This document shows, piece after piece, positions 21,401 to 32,179 of a stretch of DNA of 64,000 bases (the first letter of the stretch is position 1; every line of letters starts with the position of its first letter). The stretch is from the NCBI GenBank assembly GCA_024509875.1, contig JAMPIV010019072.1, positions 310,001 through 374,000 of the forward strand. Reading direction: 5' to 3'. The position numbers and the translations under genes are program-made. Below the pieces are notes generated by a model. That model saw nothing but the letters and a program-made list of their open reading frames with translations, was not told the origin of the DNA and did not search any database. This DNA is from Oreohelix idahoensis. Lineage: Eukaryota; Mollusca; Gastropoda; Stylommatophora; Oreohelicidae.

Positions 21401-22173
21401 GCGACGGGAAGTGTCATGGTAGCTACATCCTTGGTTGCAGTTTGAATCTCCACTGTTTCTGTGGTGTATTGATCGGCCTGCACCAGGTGAGAACTCACAA
21501 CGGAATCGTAATCTAAACCGGTATCATATAAACATCTTATAGTGACACCATTACAGATGACATCTTCACACACTGGGGGGTGGTATGGTTCCTGTAATTC
21601 TTCAGGTTTGCCCTTCTTTTCCTTTTTCCCCGATGTCATAGCAGCAAAATGAGGAGGTTTCCTTCTACAATGGTCAGTGTCATGATTGTTCATCTTACAA
21701 TTTTTACACCACCTTTTTCCTTGGTTGAAAGATTTTCTTTCATCATATTTCCTTTCATCGAATTGTGGGAAATTATTTTTATTTTCATACCGTGGCCTAT
21801 CAAATTGGTGCTTACCTTTATTTTGATCCCTAGGATCAAATTTATTAAAGTTCTGTGGTGCCCTAAAGTTATCCACCTGTTTCTTTTTATTACCTGTTAC
21901 CTCTGCTTGAGCTGCTTGATACCTTTCAGCAACATTTAGCAACTCACCCAGCCTCTCTGCACCTTGTTCCATGAGAAACTTTCTCAGGTCTGGAGCCATG
22001 GACTCTCTTAGTTGCTCTATAAGGACCATTTCCTTAAGATCTTGGGTTTTCCCCAGAGAAGTCCATTTCTCCAAGTATGTCTCTATTCGTGCAGAGAACT
22101 GGTGATAGGTTTCACCTGACAGTAGTTTAGCATTCCTAAATTTTTTTCCTGTAAAACTCTGCATTCTTTTCAT
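18433..22173 (-). CDS. pol: Gmr-B gag C-terminus, protease, integrase, RT and RNase H
   Basis: One open frame of 1,246 codons. Approximate order: SCAN-like capsid C domain (8-85), CCHC knuckle (CKNCKMNNHDTDHC, 155-170), protease DTG (about 217), integrase zinc-binding HHCC (about 388-435), integrase core with VAVDLVGP, LTDNGSQF and GQVERFNG (D, D, E with 35 residues between the last two), a GPY/F module (GWQGPYTVLEKV, about 700), RT (KVDLSKGYYQIPV, LPFGLKNAPS) and RNase H (RTDAS, SEKECLA, QTDHKPL). The RT box reads FKDD where Gmr-A and Gmr-C have FMDD, and SEGPYEF replaces SEGHYEF; both should harm RT. The annotated start is only the first ATG after the gag frameshift; the protein really begins at 22822. 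Confidence 0.93.
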   Translation of the reverse strand: MKRMQSFTGKKFRNAKLLSGETYHQFSARIETYLEKWTSLGKTQDLKEMVLIEQLRESMAPDLRKFLMEQGAERLGELLNVAERYQAAQAEVTGNKKKQVDNFRAPQNFNKFDPRDQNKGKHQFDRPRYENKNNFPQFDERKYDERKSFNQGKRWCKNCKMNNHDTDHCRRKPPHFAAMTSGKKEKKGKPEELQEPYHPPVCEDVICNGVTIRCLYDTGLDYDSVVSSHLVQADQYTTETVEIQTATKDVATMTLPVARIKVKTRYVEGIIKAAVINEPIYPLILGCRYVFLGNPKRPVILATVQTRSQSKKEEDNPINTHPDEMRKAQAEDKTLKPCFKKLPKSHTPPGKGEFYMKNKLIYRKAGSESNGHGQLVLPTSYRTKVLELGHAIPFSGHMGISATGQRIACHYFWPGITEDIKRYVKSCPECQRVAPKHWTAPATLGEMPIVGTPFERVAVDLVGPLTRTKRRNSYILTLVDTCSMWGEAVALSSIDSKHVAEALLTIFTRLGFPNQILTDNGSQFKGKLTEEVFRIFQAKHFHCSVYHPQGNGQVERFNGTLMSILRKLAHEKPDTWDQYLHAALFAYREVPHSSTGMAPATLLFGRPIKGPLEALLRTWTDEKAEENITSSYQYVNELTTRLKTGWKLANENLKQARKKHAAYYNRKAKDRNLAVGEKVLLLLPGSQNKLQIGWQGPYTVLEKVSRTNYKIDKKGKEKIYHVNLLKKYLEREHQEETHLLTLSIAMEMKKEPLSSFEYPLHPCETAAQVKISTHLTKTQKERVQQVLNNHAEVLTDRPGHTNLLEYDMKLIDPTPVCMKPYSIPFAKEKALKEEIDYLLKEGIISHSESSYSSGVVLLRKPSGEHRLCIDYRRLNAITEGQVDPLPDTNQLFARLNKAKYFSKVDLSKGYYQIPVKPEVRPYLAFSTSEGPYEFNRLPFGLKNAPSVFSRMMRKLLDPLNNPCITNFKDDILIATETFEEHIDSLNMLFNRLREANLTARPTKCCVGCKELEFLGHTVYQGNMTPDPKNLEKLQKAPRPQTKKDVRSFVSLCGFYQKYIKNFNSICAPLTELTRKGHPDRITWTPQCEMTYQELKEKLTSKPILKLPDLSQEFIVRTDASNIGLGATLLQKSDALDGELSPVAYASRKLNKAEINYSTSEKECLAVIWAIKKFNIYLYGKAFKLQTDHKPLSFLAQAKHENSRLLRWSLLLAPYNFSIEYISGKTNLGADFLSRHPCDENHRKHQQ

Positions 22174-22822
22174 ACCTTAACAAAAGAGCCTGCTTTAGCA
22201 TGTCATAATTTTCCTGATCACCTCTGCTCATTTTTGCAAAAACTTCATAAGCTGCCCCACGAAGTCCCTGAGATAACTTTAAGCTCCACCTTTCTCTCTC
22301 TAACCCATATGTGGTAGCTAATAGTTCATACCTATTCAGGTAGCTCTCTATATCATCGTCTTTCTCAACAAAATGATCTAAATGAAAATTCATAGCTGAG
22401 GTTGAGGCTCCTTGAGTAACCGTAGCATCAGAGGCAAAGGGACTGGCACCATTTTCAGGAGCATGGCCTTGAAACTCAAACTCCCTTAGTCGTAACTCAT
22501 GTTCCCTTTGTAATCTTTTATCTTCTGCTTCCCTTTCTGCAGCTAATCTCCTCTCTTCCCTTTCTGCAGCTAATTTCTTCTCTTCTCTTTCTGCAGCCTG
22601 TCTTCTTTCCTCGGCTTCCAATTTCTTAGCCTCAGCCTCAATCTGCAACCTCTTAATTTCCTTGTCAGCCTCTAACTTTCTTTCGGCTTCAAACCTTCTT
22701 TCTTCGCGTTCAATAAATTTGTCACATTCCGTAGTAACATAGGCAACCATAACTTGCCCATCTAATCCTAACTCTTTTGCAGTCTGAACAGCAGCAGATC
22801 GAAACTTGGCCAGGTCCGCCAT
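22136..22822 (-). pseudogene. gag: Gmr-B gag N-terminal part, frameshifted
   Basis: A 228-codon frame starting MADLAKFRSAAVQTAKELG, with an E/A/K/R-rich coiled coil and then the capsid-like N domain (FHLDHFVEKDDDIE, LERERWSLKLSQGLRG). It breaks at YRKKI near 22140, where one extra base relative to Gmr-C after the T run (22141-22160) shifts the frame. The continuation is in the 18433-22173 frame. Confidence 0.88.
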
Positions 22823-23001
22823 TGTCTATCATGTAAATTTCTACAATGTCTAACCAACAATTCAAATTCTAAATATATATAATGGACAACACAGGCACCG
22901 TGAGCTCAACCTTATTTTATTCCACCCAAGGATACCTTTTAATTCTTATATTCCCTGAAGTGAATTACCCCCCAATATTTTTAATAGTTAAAGATTCAAA
23001 A

Positions 23002-23020
23002 TCCCAAGAGCGAGACCCCA
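23002..23020 (-). promoter_or_regulatory. Gmr-B candidate primer-binding site
   Basis: The minus strand reads TGGGGTCTCGCTCTTGGGA, five bases after the LTR. Gmr-C has the same sequence. It shares TGGGGTCT with the Gmr-A site but diverges after that. Primer tRNA not assigned. Confidence 0.55.
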
Positions 23021-23025
23021 ATATA

Positions 23026-25437
23026 TGTGGTGAAGTGGGATGTTATAAATATTTATAGGGGACTTAGTGTACTGACTGAGATCAGCTGTGAAGGTATATA
23101 TATATCTAATAAGAGTAGTGTATTATATATCACCTTACTTGCTACCACATATCTATATATCTCAGTCAGAATTATTCTGGAATAGTGTGATGACTACGTT
23201 ATGTGTCTAGGGTATGTGTATGATGAAGTGTAAGTCACAACAACAGACAGATAAACAATTTAATTTAATCCACTACTCTTAACAACACTGTGACACTCAC
23301 ATACATATAACACTCTATGAGAATATCTTAAAGAAGTCACTCGTAACTTTTCAAATAACAATATGTATTCATTACTGGCATGAATGAATATGTGTCCTGA
23401 TTCAACTACAAGGGAACCAGGAATCACAATCAATTTAAATTACAAGTTATGTACAGAATGTATTTAATATGAATATTGTAGTGACATATATTATTAACAA
23501 ATGTTCTATGTGTGTCAGTTGTGTAGTAGTAAAATGAGGTAATACTGGTTTTGTTTTGTTCAAGCTCTGTTGGTATTTGTCATCATGACTTCAATAGTTT
23601 GTCTTTAGGGACTAGTATTGGAGATGTTCACAGTTCCTGATTTTAAGACAAGTAAATTCCCCTCTTAATGTTAATTTTACAAAGTCAGTTCAAGATGAGG
23701 GGACATAATGTTGAGCTCAGCTGGCCAAGTTAGCTTATCTGGCGTGATGGCGGCAGGAAAGGACTCCTCTGCTCGAATTCTCCTCTGGGCTCTGGAGACA
23801 CCTCACTGATAGCTAAAAGGACCAAGGAGTATGCTGTCCGACACTGGATTCAGCAAAGCTCTGACCAGGTGCTGCTCACTACCATCAAGACCACTGTCCC
23901 TGAAATCAAGAAGGATGTACCTTCTACTTCATAACTAACTTAAACTCTCTTGTTACACTGATCACAACACAGCACAAACATTGAGTTCAGAGCATTAGGC
24001 CAACTGTCAGCTTCATTTGAAATACTTTATTCCAGTATTACCCTTCTTAATGGTTACTACGCCTCTGCAATTCCAGCATTATTTCTTTCTATTCAATCAT
24101 CCAGGTGTCAGTGTACTGTTTGGCCATTCCATGCCGTTTTACTTCTCTCCGACACCCTCTGTTCAGGCTGGAGCATTACAGGCTTTACCTCACGTTGGCC
24201 ACTGAACTACACATATATATACAGGCATAAATCAACAATTCACATTCAATTTTCATTAAAAGATATTGAATGGTTCAAGCTTACCACAATTCATACGAAT
24301 AAACACAGATACGTTGATTAGCAATGAATTCTGGCACAAACTGGCACAAATTCCCATCTGCTTATCTTCCAGGCTTTTATTTAGCCAAATATAAGCTGGC
24401 TTCAACGCACTGATGCTTTATCAATCTTATTTAGACAAGTGGTTTCGAACTAACGATCCCAAGTGTGTATATCAGCGAGTCTGACCAATGAGCCCCGTTT
24501 CGACAAGTGTTTGAAAAAATGTTACCTTTCCCCGTTTCCCCTAACAACCAAGATAGTATTTATAGCCCGACCAATCGTGGTTAGGCTTTCATTTGTTGCG
24601 CTCCAATCAATTTGGAGTTTACATGGTAGGCTATTTCTGTAACGTAAATTTTTTTCAAACACGTTAAAAAAAATCTTATGAGCAGAAATGATTTTAGGCT
24701 GTCAGGCACCCCCAATATTTTATTTTGGGTATAATTTATTAATTCCTGGACTATTTGCGTAACGTTTTACATATTATTTGTCAGCAAGCCCTAAGGAACC
24801 CAAAAATACAAATTTAAAGGAGCTACGTGGCTGCATTCAAAATATGCAATTTCTTCTACCTCCTGTTTCGAAGATGTGCTGTCTGGGTACTGTTATGTTT
24901 TCAACCGTAAACCCATCTAATGTTATCTTTTCTAATAAGAGTTTTTTTATGATTTATAAACCTAACTCTGGGAAAGGGTAGTGTATTTTATCACTGTCCG
25001 TCTGAAAAAAAGTTAGTGCATGTAGACTTACACGCGTGATGGCAGCATTTGTGAACCGCGCGACGCGTGTTGCATGCGTTCCTGATTTTCAGCCCTCCCC
25101 TCTCTCTCTATCCTTTTGTCCATCTGTTCGTTCGTTTTGGTAACGCAGTATAATTAATGTTAGGATTAATTTAGGTCATTACGCAGGGCCTCTCAATGCT
25201 TGTCCAAGAAATACAGCACACGTTTCATTGAAGAAAGCGGGTAATAATACAGTAAGCTTTTATATCAACGTGAAAGCATTACAATTTGCAGACGTAGCAG
25301 AAAACAAGGGGGATTTCGAGTACATTCTTTGTGACAGCACTGTTATTTTTCCATTGCTCTTTTCTTTATTAATTTTATTTGTTAGGCTTCATATTTACCT
25401 AATAATTTATATATGTGGATTAGAATATTTCATGACA
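23026..25437 (-). repeat. Gmr-B 5' LTR
   Basis: 2,412 bp, near-identical to 15950-18365. The plus-strand frames inside it (24017-24205, 24778-24981, 25228-25470) recur in all LTRs of the family and are antisense to the element. Confidence 0.93.
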
Positions 25438-25504
25438 ACTGTTTCTACCTACTTTTGGAGCCAGTTGTAAAATGCACAAAACACTAGACCTTGGGTTTGT
25501 AAGC

Positions 25505-25765
25505 ACTTTAGTGCCATAGATTCCTTTGATTGTCCGGTGAAAGGTACGGGCGCTTTGATTGTCCGGTGAAGGCCACGAATTCCTGTGATTGTCTGGCCAA
25601 GGTTACGGACCCCCTTATTGTCTGGTGAAGTCACCCTTTCATTGTCCGATGAAGGTAACAGACCCATTTGATTGCCAGGTAAAGGTTATGGACCCCTTTG
25701 ATTATCCGATGAAGACTGTGGACTTCTTTCAATGTGCAAGGCTATGACCCCTTTTTAAAAATAAA
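25505..25765. repeat. ~30-bp degenerate minisatellite
   Basis: About eight diverged units of the type GATTGTCCGGTGAAGGTTAC followed by GGACCCCTTT. Spacing is close to 30 bp with some shortened units. A minus-strand frame (25449-25667) is a by-product. Confidence 0.8.
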
Positions 25766-26145
25766 AAAATACGCATAGACGCGTAATTAAAACTGTTTCT
25801 TACAAATAACACAATTTATTATAAAGAAAAACTGTAAATTACATACACTCATCTGAAATGGAACAAGAAAGTTATTTAAAATGTATAGTTCTCTAAGTGC
25901 AAAAATCTATGGTCATTTTCCGAGTAAACATTTTGGGTTATATACACTAACACCCTTGAATCCATTCATGGATCACCAACTGGTCCGTGGGTCACATGCT
26001 AAGAAATCTTGCACTGGGCATACAGGGTGTGCCGAGTTTCTATTACCGTGTTCGTTTGTGAGACTGGCTCAAATACCATTTTTTCATATAATTTGTTACA
26101 ATCAGTTTTACAGTAGCCTCCTTCATTATTTACATTTACTGTATC
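25766..26145. other. Anonymous stretch
   Basis: No gene or repeat recognised between the minisatellite and the SINE head at 26146. The 97-codon plus-strand frame 25881-26174 has no recognisable content and runs into the SINE. Confidence 0.5.
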
Positions 26146-26237
26146 ACAAAAACGTCGAGTGGCAGAGCAGTTAAAGCGTCGCTTCTTGCGGCAATGTTAT
26201 TGGGTTCGAAGCCTGGTAGCGCCACGCTCATGTATAC
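26146..26237 (+). mobile_element. SINE type A, tRNA-like head (split by Gmr-C)
   Basis: A pol III A-box-like TGGCAGAGCAGTTAAAGCG (about 26160) and B-box-like GGGTTCGAAGCC (about 26193) are spaced as in a tRNA. The head ends at TATAC (26233-26237), where Gmr-C inserted. The body continues at 35254. Confidence 0.75.
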
Positions 26238-28642
26238 TGTGGTGAAGTGGGATGTTATAAATATTTATAGGGGACTTAGTGTACTGACTGAGATCAGCTG
26301 TGAAGGTATCTATATCTATTAAGAGTAGTGTATTATAGATAACCTTACTTGCTACCACATATCTCTATATCTCAGTCAGAATTATTCTGGAATAGTGTGA
26401 TGCTACGTTATGTGTCTAGGGTATGTGTATGATGAAGTGTAAGTCACAACAACAGACAGATAAACAATTTAATTTAATCCACTACTCTTAACAACACTGT
26501 GACACTCACATACATATAACACTCTATGAGAATATCTTAAAGAAGTCACTCGTAACTTTCAAATAACAATATGTATTCATTACTGGCATGAATGAATATG
26601 TGTCCTGATTCAACTACAAGGGAACCAGGAATCACAATCAATTTAAATTACAAGTTATGTACAGAATGTATTTAATATGAATATTGTAGTGACATATATT
26701 ATTACAAATGTTCTATGTGTGTCAGTTGTGTAGTAGTAAAATGAGGTAATACTGGTTTTGTTTTGTTCAAGCTCTGTTGGTATTTGTCATCATGACTTCA
26801 ATAGTTTGTCTTTAGGGACAAGTATTGGAGATGTTCACAGTTCCTGATTTTAAGACAAGTAAATTCCCCTCTTAATGTTAATTTTATAAAGTCATTTCAA
26901 GATGAGGGGACATAATGTTGAGCTCAGCTGGCCAGTTAGCTTATCTGGCGTGATGGCGGCAGGAAAGGACTCCTCTGCTCGAATTCTCCTCTGGGCTCTG
27001 GAGACACCTCACTGATAGCTAAAAGGACCAAGGAGTATGCTGTCCGACACTGGATTCAGCAAAGCTCTGACTAGGTGCTGCTCAGTACCATCAAGACCAC
27101 TGTCCCTGAAATCAAGAAGGATGTACCTTCTACTTCATAACTAACTTAAACTCTCTTGTTACACTGATCACAACACAGCACAAACATTGAGTTCAGAGCA
27201 TTAGGCCAACTGTCAGCTTCATTTGAAATACTTTATTCCAGTATTACCCTTCTTAATGGTTACTACGCCTCTGCAATTCCAGCATTATTTCTTTCTATTC
27301 AATCATCCAGGTGTCAGTGTACTGTTTGGCCATTCCATGCCGTTTTACTTCTCTCCGACACCCTCTGTTCAGGCTGGAGCATTACAGGCTTTACCTCACG
27401 TTGGCCACTGAACTACACATATATATACAGGCATAAATCAACAATTCACATTCAATTTTCATTAAAAGATATTGAATGGTTCAAGCTTACCACAATTCAT
27501 ACGAATAAACACAGATACGTTGATTAGCAATGAATTCTGGCACAAACTGGCACAAATTCCCATCTGCTTATCTTCCAGGCTTTTATTTAGCCAAATATAA
27601 GCTGGCTTCAACGCACTGATGCTTTATCAATCTTATTTAAACAAGTGGTTTCGAACTAACGCTCCCAAGTGTGTATATCAGCGAGTCTGACCAATGAGCC
27701 CCGTTTCGACAAGTGTTTGAAAAAATGTTACCTTTCCCCGTTTCCCCTAACAACCAAGATAGTATTTATAGCCCGACCAATCGTGGTTAGGCTTTCATTT
27801 GTTGCGCTCCAATCAATTTGGAGTTTACATGGTAGGCTATTTCTGTAACGTAAATTTTTTTCAAACACGTTAAAAAAAAATCTTATGAGCAGAAATGATT
27901 TTATGCTGTCAGGCACCCCCAATATTTTATTTTGGGTATAATTTATTAATTCCTGGACTATTTGCGTAACGTTTTACATATTATTTGTCAGCAAGCCCTA
28001 AGGAACCCAAAAATACAAATTTAAAGGAGCTACGTGGCTGCATTCAAAATATGCAATTTCTTCTACCTCCTGTTTCGAAGATGTGCTGTCTGGGTACTGT
28101 TATGTTTTCAACCGTAAACCCATCTAATGTTATCTTTTCTAATAAGTTTTTTTATGATTTATAAACCTAACTCTGGGAAAGGGTAGTGTATTTTATCACT
28201 GTCCGTCTGAAAAAAAGTTAGTGCTTGTAGTCTTACACGCGTGATGGCAGCATTTGTGTATCGCGCGAAGCGTGTTGCATGCGTTCCTGATTTTCAGCCC
28301 TCCCCTCTCTCTTTATCCTTTTGTCCATCTGTTCGTTCGTTTTGGTAACGCAGTATAATTAATGTTAGGATTAATTTAGGTCATTACGCAGTACGTCTCA
28401 ATGTTTTTCTTAGAAATGCAGCACACGTTTCATTGAAGAAGGCGGGTAATAATACAGTAAGCTTTTATATCAACGTGAAAGCGTTACAATTTGCAGACGA
28501 AGCAGAAAACAAGGGGGATTTCGAGTACATTCTTTGTGACAGCACTGTTATTTTCCCATTGCTCTTCTCTTTATTAATTTTATTTGTTAGGCTTTATATT
28601 TACCTAATAATTTATATATGTGGATTAGAATATTTCACGACA
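26238..28642 (-). repeat. Gmr-C 3' LTR
   Basis: 2,405 bp, TGTCGTGAAATATTC...CACCACA on the minus strand, followed by a polypurine tract. Confidence 0.93.
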
Positions 28643-28657
28643 CCTCCCCTCTTAAAA
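28643..28657 (-). promoter_or_regulatory. Gmr-C polypurine tract
   Basis: The minus strand reads TTTTAAGAGGGGAGG directly before the LTR, as in Gmr-B. Confidence 0.85.
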
Positions 28658-28709
28658 CAGACATTATATGTCAGTCCTTTATTCTATATACACATAGAGA
28701 AATTTATTA

Positions 28710-30608
28710 TTATTTCTGGGGTTTACGGTGATTCTCATCACACGGATGGCGGCTTAAAAAATCCGCTCCCAGATTGGTTTTTCCAGATATATACTCAATG
28801 CTAAAATTATATGGAGCCAGAAGTAAAGACCATCGGAGTAACCTAGAGTTCTCATGCTTAGCCTGTGCTAGAAACGATAAAGGTTTGTGATCTGTTTGCA
28901 ACTTAAATGCCTTCCCATATAGATAAATATTGAATTTCTTTATTGCCCATATTACTGCAAGACATTCTTTTTCGCTAGTTGAGTAGTTGATTTCAGCTTT
29001 ATTCAACTTTCTGCTAGCATATGCCACTGGGCTTAATTCCCCATCCAATGCATCTGATTTCTGTAGTAGAGTTGCACCTAACCCAATATTACTTGCATCC
29101 GTCCTTACTATGAATTCTTGACTTAAGTCAGGTAATTTCAAAATGGGTTTACTTGTGAGCTTTTCCTTCAATTCTTGGTAAGTCATTTCACATTGTGGTG
29201 TCCATGTAATGCGATCTGGAAGTCCTTTACGTGTCAATTCAGTTAACGGTGCACATATGGAATTAAAGTTCTTGATATACTTCTGGTAGAAACCACATAA
29301 TGAGACAAAGGATCTCACGTCCTTCTTGGTTTGTGGTCTCGGGGCTTTCTGTAGTTTTTCTAAATTCTTTGGGTCAGGGGTCATATTTCCCTGATAAACT
29401 GTGTGTCCCAAAAATTCCAATTCTTTACATCCAACGCAACATTTGGTTGGACGGGCTGTTAAATTTGCCTCCCTAAGTCGATCAAACAGCATGTTCAGAG
29501 AGTCAATGTGTTCCTCAAATGTTTCTGTTGCTATAAGGATATCATCCATAAAATTTGTTATACAGGGATTATTCAGAGGATCCAATAATTTTCTCATCAT
29601 TCTAGAGAAGACACTAGGCGCATTCTTCAATCCAAATGGCAATCTATTAAACTCATAGTGTCCTTCTGAGGTACTAAAAGCTAGGTATGGTCTAACCTCA
29701 GGCTTTACTGGAATCTGATAGTATCCTTTACTCAGATCCACTTTTGAGAAATATTTAGCTTTATTTAGTCTGGCAAACAGCTGATTTGTATCCGGCAATG
29801 GATCCACCTGTCCTTCTGTAATAGCATTCAGTCTCCTGTAATCTATACAGAGTCTATGTTCTCCAGAGGGCTTCCTTAAGAGTACAACACCGGAACTATA
29901 CGAAGACTCACTGTGCGAAATAATTCCTTCCTTCAACAGATAGTCTATCTCTTCCTTCAAAGCTTTCTCCTTAGCAAACGGAATCGAATATGGTTTCATA
30001 CAGACAGGTGTGGGGTCTATCAGTTTCATATCATATTCCAATAGGTTTGTATGCCCTGGTCGGTCTGTTAACACCTCTGCATGATTATTTAGAACCTGTT
30101 GCACTCTCTCTTTCTGAGTTTTCGTTAAATGTGTACTGATTTTCACCTGTGCTGCTGTCTCACAGGGGTGTAATGGATATTCAAATGATGAAAGTGGTTC
30201 CTTTTTCATCTCCATGGCGATGGAGAAGGTCAACAAGTGTGTCTCTTCCTGATGTTCTCTTTCCAAATATTTCTTCAGGAGATTCACATGATAGATTTTT
30301 TCTTTCCCCTTCTTATCTATCTTATAATTTGTTCTAGACACCTTCTCTAAAACTGTATATGGACCCTGCCATCCAATTTGTAACTTATTCTGACTCCCAG
30401 GCAAAAGAAGCAGTACTTTCTCTCCCACAGCCAAATTTCTGTCTTTCGCCTTCCTGTTATAATAGGCAGCATGTTTCTTCCTGGCTTGTTTCAAATTTTC
30501 ATTGGCAAGTTTCCAGCCAGTTTTCAACCGAGTGGTCAGCTCATTCACATATTGGTATGAAGATGTAATGTTTTCCTCTGCCTTTTCATCAGTCCACTTT
30601 CTTAACAA
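28710..30608 (-). pseudogene. Gmr-C pol, 3' half: GPY/F, RT and RNase H
   Basis: 632 codons, close to the matching part of Gmr-B. It contains the integrase tail, GPY/F (GWQGPYTVLEKV), RT with KVDLSKGYYQIPV, SEGHYEF, LPFGLKNAPS and an intact FMDD box, and RNase H with RTDAS, SEKECLA and QTDHKPL. The catalytic residues I can locate are present. It is one frame away from the gag ORF that ends at 30611, so expression from a single frame is not possible; whether ribosomal frameshifting could bridge it is not shown by the sequence. Confidence 0.9.
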
Positions 30609-30610
30609 AG

Positions 30611-32179
30611 CTACATATGGACCTTTAATTGTGTGGACCTATTTGTCCATGCACCGGTATGGTCTCTTCCACTCGAAGCTTTATAGTGATGATTTTTCCT
30701 CCCAGAATTATCATTCACAAAACGACCGCTACCAATTTTTCTTTTGGGGCTGTCTCCCCTCTTAAAATTCTTGATGAGAGATTTCCTCCCTACATCCTCT
30801 TCCTCCAGTTTGTTTAAGTCCGATTGAGGGATTGTCGGCTTATCCTGGGGTAAGACATCTTTTTGCACTCTCCGCATAGTGGCCATTGTAAAACAGTTAA
30901 GTGAAGCTTGTCCGTGAAAAGGGGCTTCCCATTCCATTTGGTCCACTTTATCAAATCTATTTTTCTTTTTATTGTCAGGCCTGATTTTGCCCCATGGCGT
31001 GTCCAGGTCCTGATCCATGTTCCCACTTGTGGGTGTTCCCTCATGTGCTATGCTACACCTTTCTACAAAATTCTCAATGTCCCATCTTGCTTTGGGCCAA
31101 TAATAATTGTGAGCCACCTTTTGAATGATGGTACCTATTTTCTCATGGTCCCCATCTGGTTTCACATGTAGGCTCCTTATTAAGTCTGCCCTATATCTTT
31201 TTGGAAGAACCAGCTGTCCTTGACCTTTGGATCTAGCTCCAGTCTTCCTATACATCAACTTGTTTTTCATGTAAAAATCTCCCTTGCCTGGAGTTGTATG
31301 ACAAGTTGACAATTTTCTGAAACAAGGCTTGAGTGTTTTATCCCCAGCCTGTGCCTTCCTCATCTCTTCTGGAGTGGTATCTAACATAATATCCTCCTCC
31401 TGTCTTGAGGTCGACCTGACCTGAAGGGTTGCCATATACACAGGTTTCCTTCTGCAACGGTCAGTGTCATGATTGTCCATCTGACAATTCTTACACCACC
31501 TTTTTCCTTGGTTGAAAGATTTTCTTTCATCATATTTCCTTTCATCGAATTGTGGGAATTTATTTTTATTTTCATACCGTGGCCTATCAAATTGGTGCTT
31601 ACCTTTATTTTGATCCCTTGGATCAAATTTATTAAAGTTCTGTGGTGCCCTAAAGTTATCCACTTGTTTCTTTTTATTACCTGTTACCTCTGCTTGAGCT
31701 GCTTGATACCTTTCAGCAACATTTAGCAACTCACCCAGCCTCTCTGCACCTTGTTCCATGAGAAACTTTCTCAGGTCTGGAGCCATGGACTCTCTTAATT
31801 GCTCTATAAGGACCATTTCCTTAAGATCTTGGGTTTTCCCCAGAGAAGTCCATTTCTCCAAGTATGTCTCTATTCGTGCAGAGAACTGGTGATAGGTTTC
31901 ACCTGACAGTAGTTTAGCATTCCTAAATTTTTTTCTATAGAATTCTGCATTCTTTTCATACCTTAACAAAAGAGCCTGCTTTAGCATGTCATAATTTTCC
32001 TGATCACCTCTGCTCATTTTTGCAAAAACTTCATAAGCTGCCCCACGAAGTCCCTGAGATAACTTTAAGCTCCACCTTTCTCTCTCTAACCCATACGTGG
32101 TAGCTAATAGTTCATACCTATTTAGGTAGCTCTCAATATCATCGTCTTTCTCAACAAAATGATCTAAATGAAAATTCAT
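30611..32179 (-). pseudogene. Gmr-C gag C part fused to a degenerate integrase block
   Basis: 522 codons. They run from the capsid N domain (MNFHLDHFVEKDDDIE) through the SCAN-like domain and CCHC knuckle (CKNCQMDNHDTDRC). Then CRRKP joins directly to VYMATLQVRSTS: the protease present in Gmr-A and Gmr-B at this point is missing without loss of frame. After the linker (KAQAGDKTLKPCF) comes an integrase-like zinc-binding segment with altered ligands (AHNYYWPKARWDIENFVERC), then the basic block MATMRRVQ...KIGSGRFV...HYKASSGRD shared with Gmr-A. No D,D-35-E core is recognisable. Confidence 0.85.

Larger units (their letters stand above)
15950..25437 (-). mobile_element. Gmr-B: Ty3/Gypsy LTR retrotransposon with integrase before RT
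   Basis: A 9.5-kb minus-strand element with LTRs at 15950-18365 and 23026-25437. Flanking five-mers are ACTGA and ACTGT, a 4 of 5 match to a target duplication. It encodes gag, CCHC knuckle, protease, integrase, RT and RNase H in that order. The order, with Gypsy-type RT and integrase sequences, places it with Gmr1-like Ty3/Gypsy elements. Two defects are visible: a 1-nt frameshift in gag near 22145-22160 and M to K in the RT box (FKDD). Confidence 0.94.

Noticed and set aside
26146..26237. Free-standing tRNA gene
   Set aside because: A and B boxes are present, but no cloverleaf with paired acceptor stem was found, and a shared SINE body follows. The same holds for 37333 and 37781.
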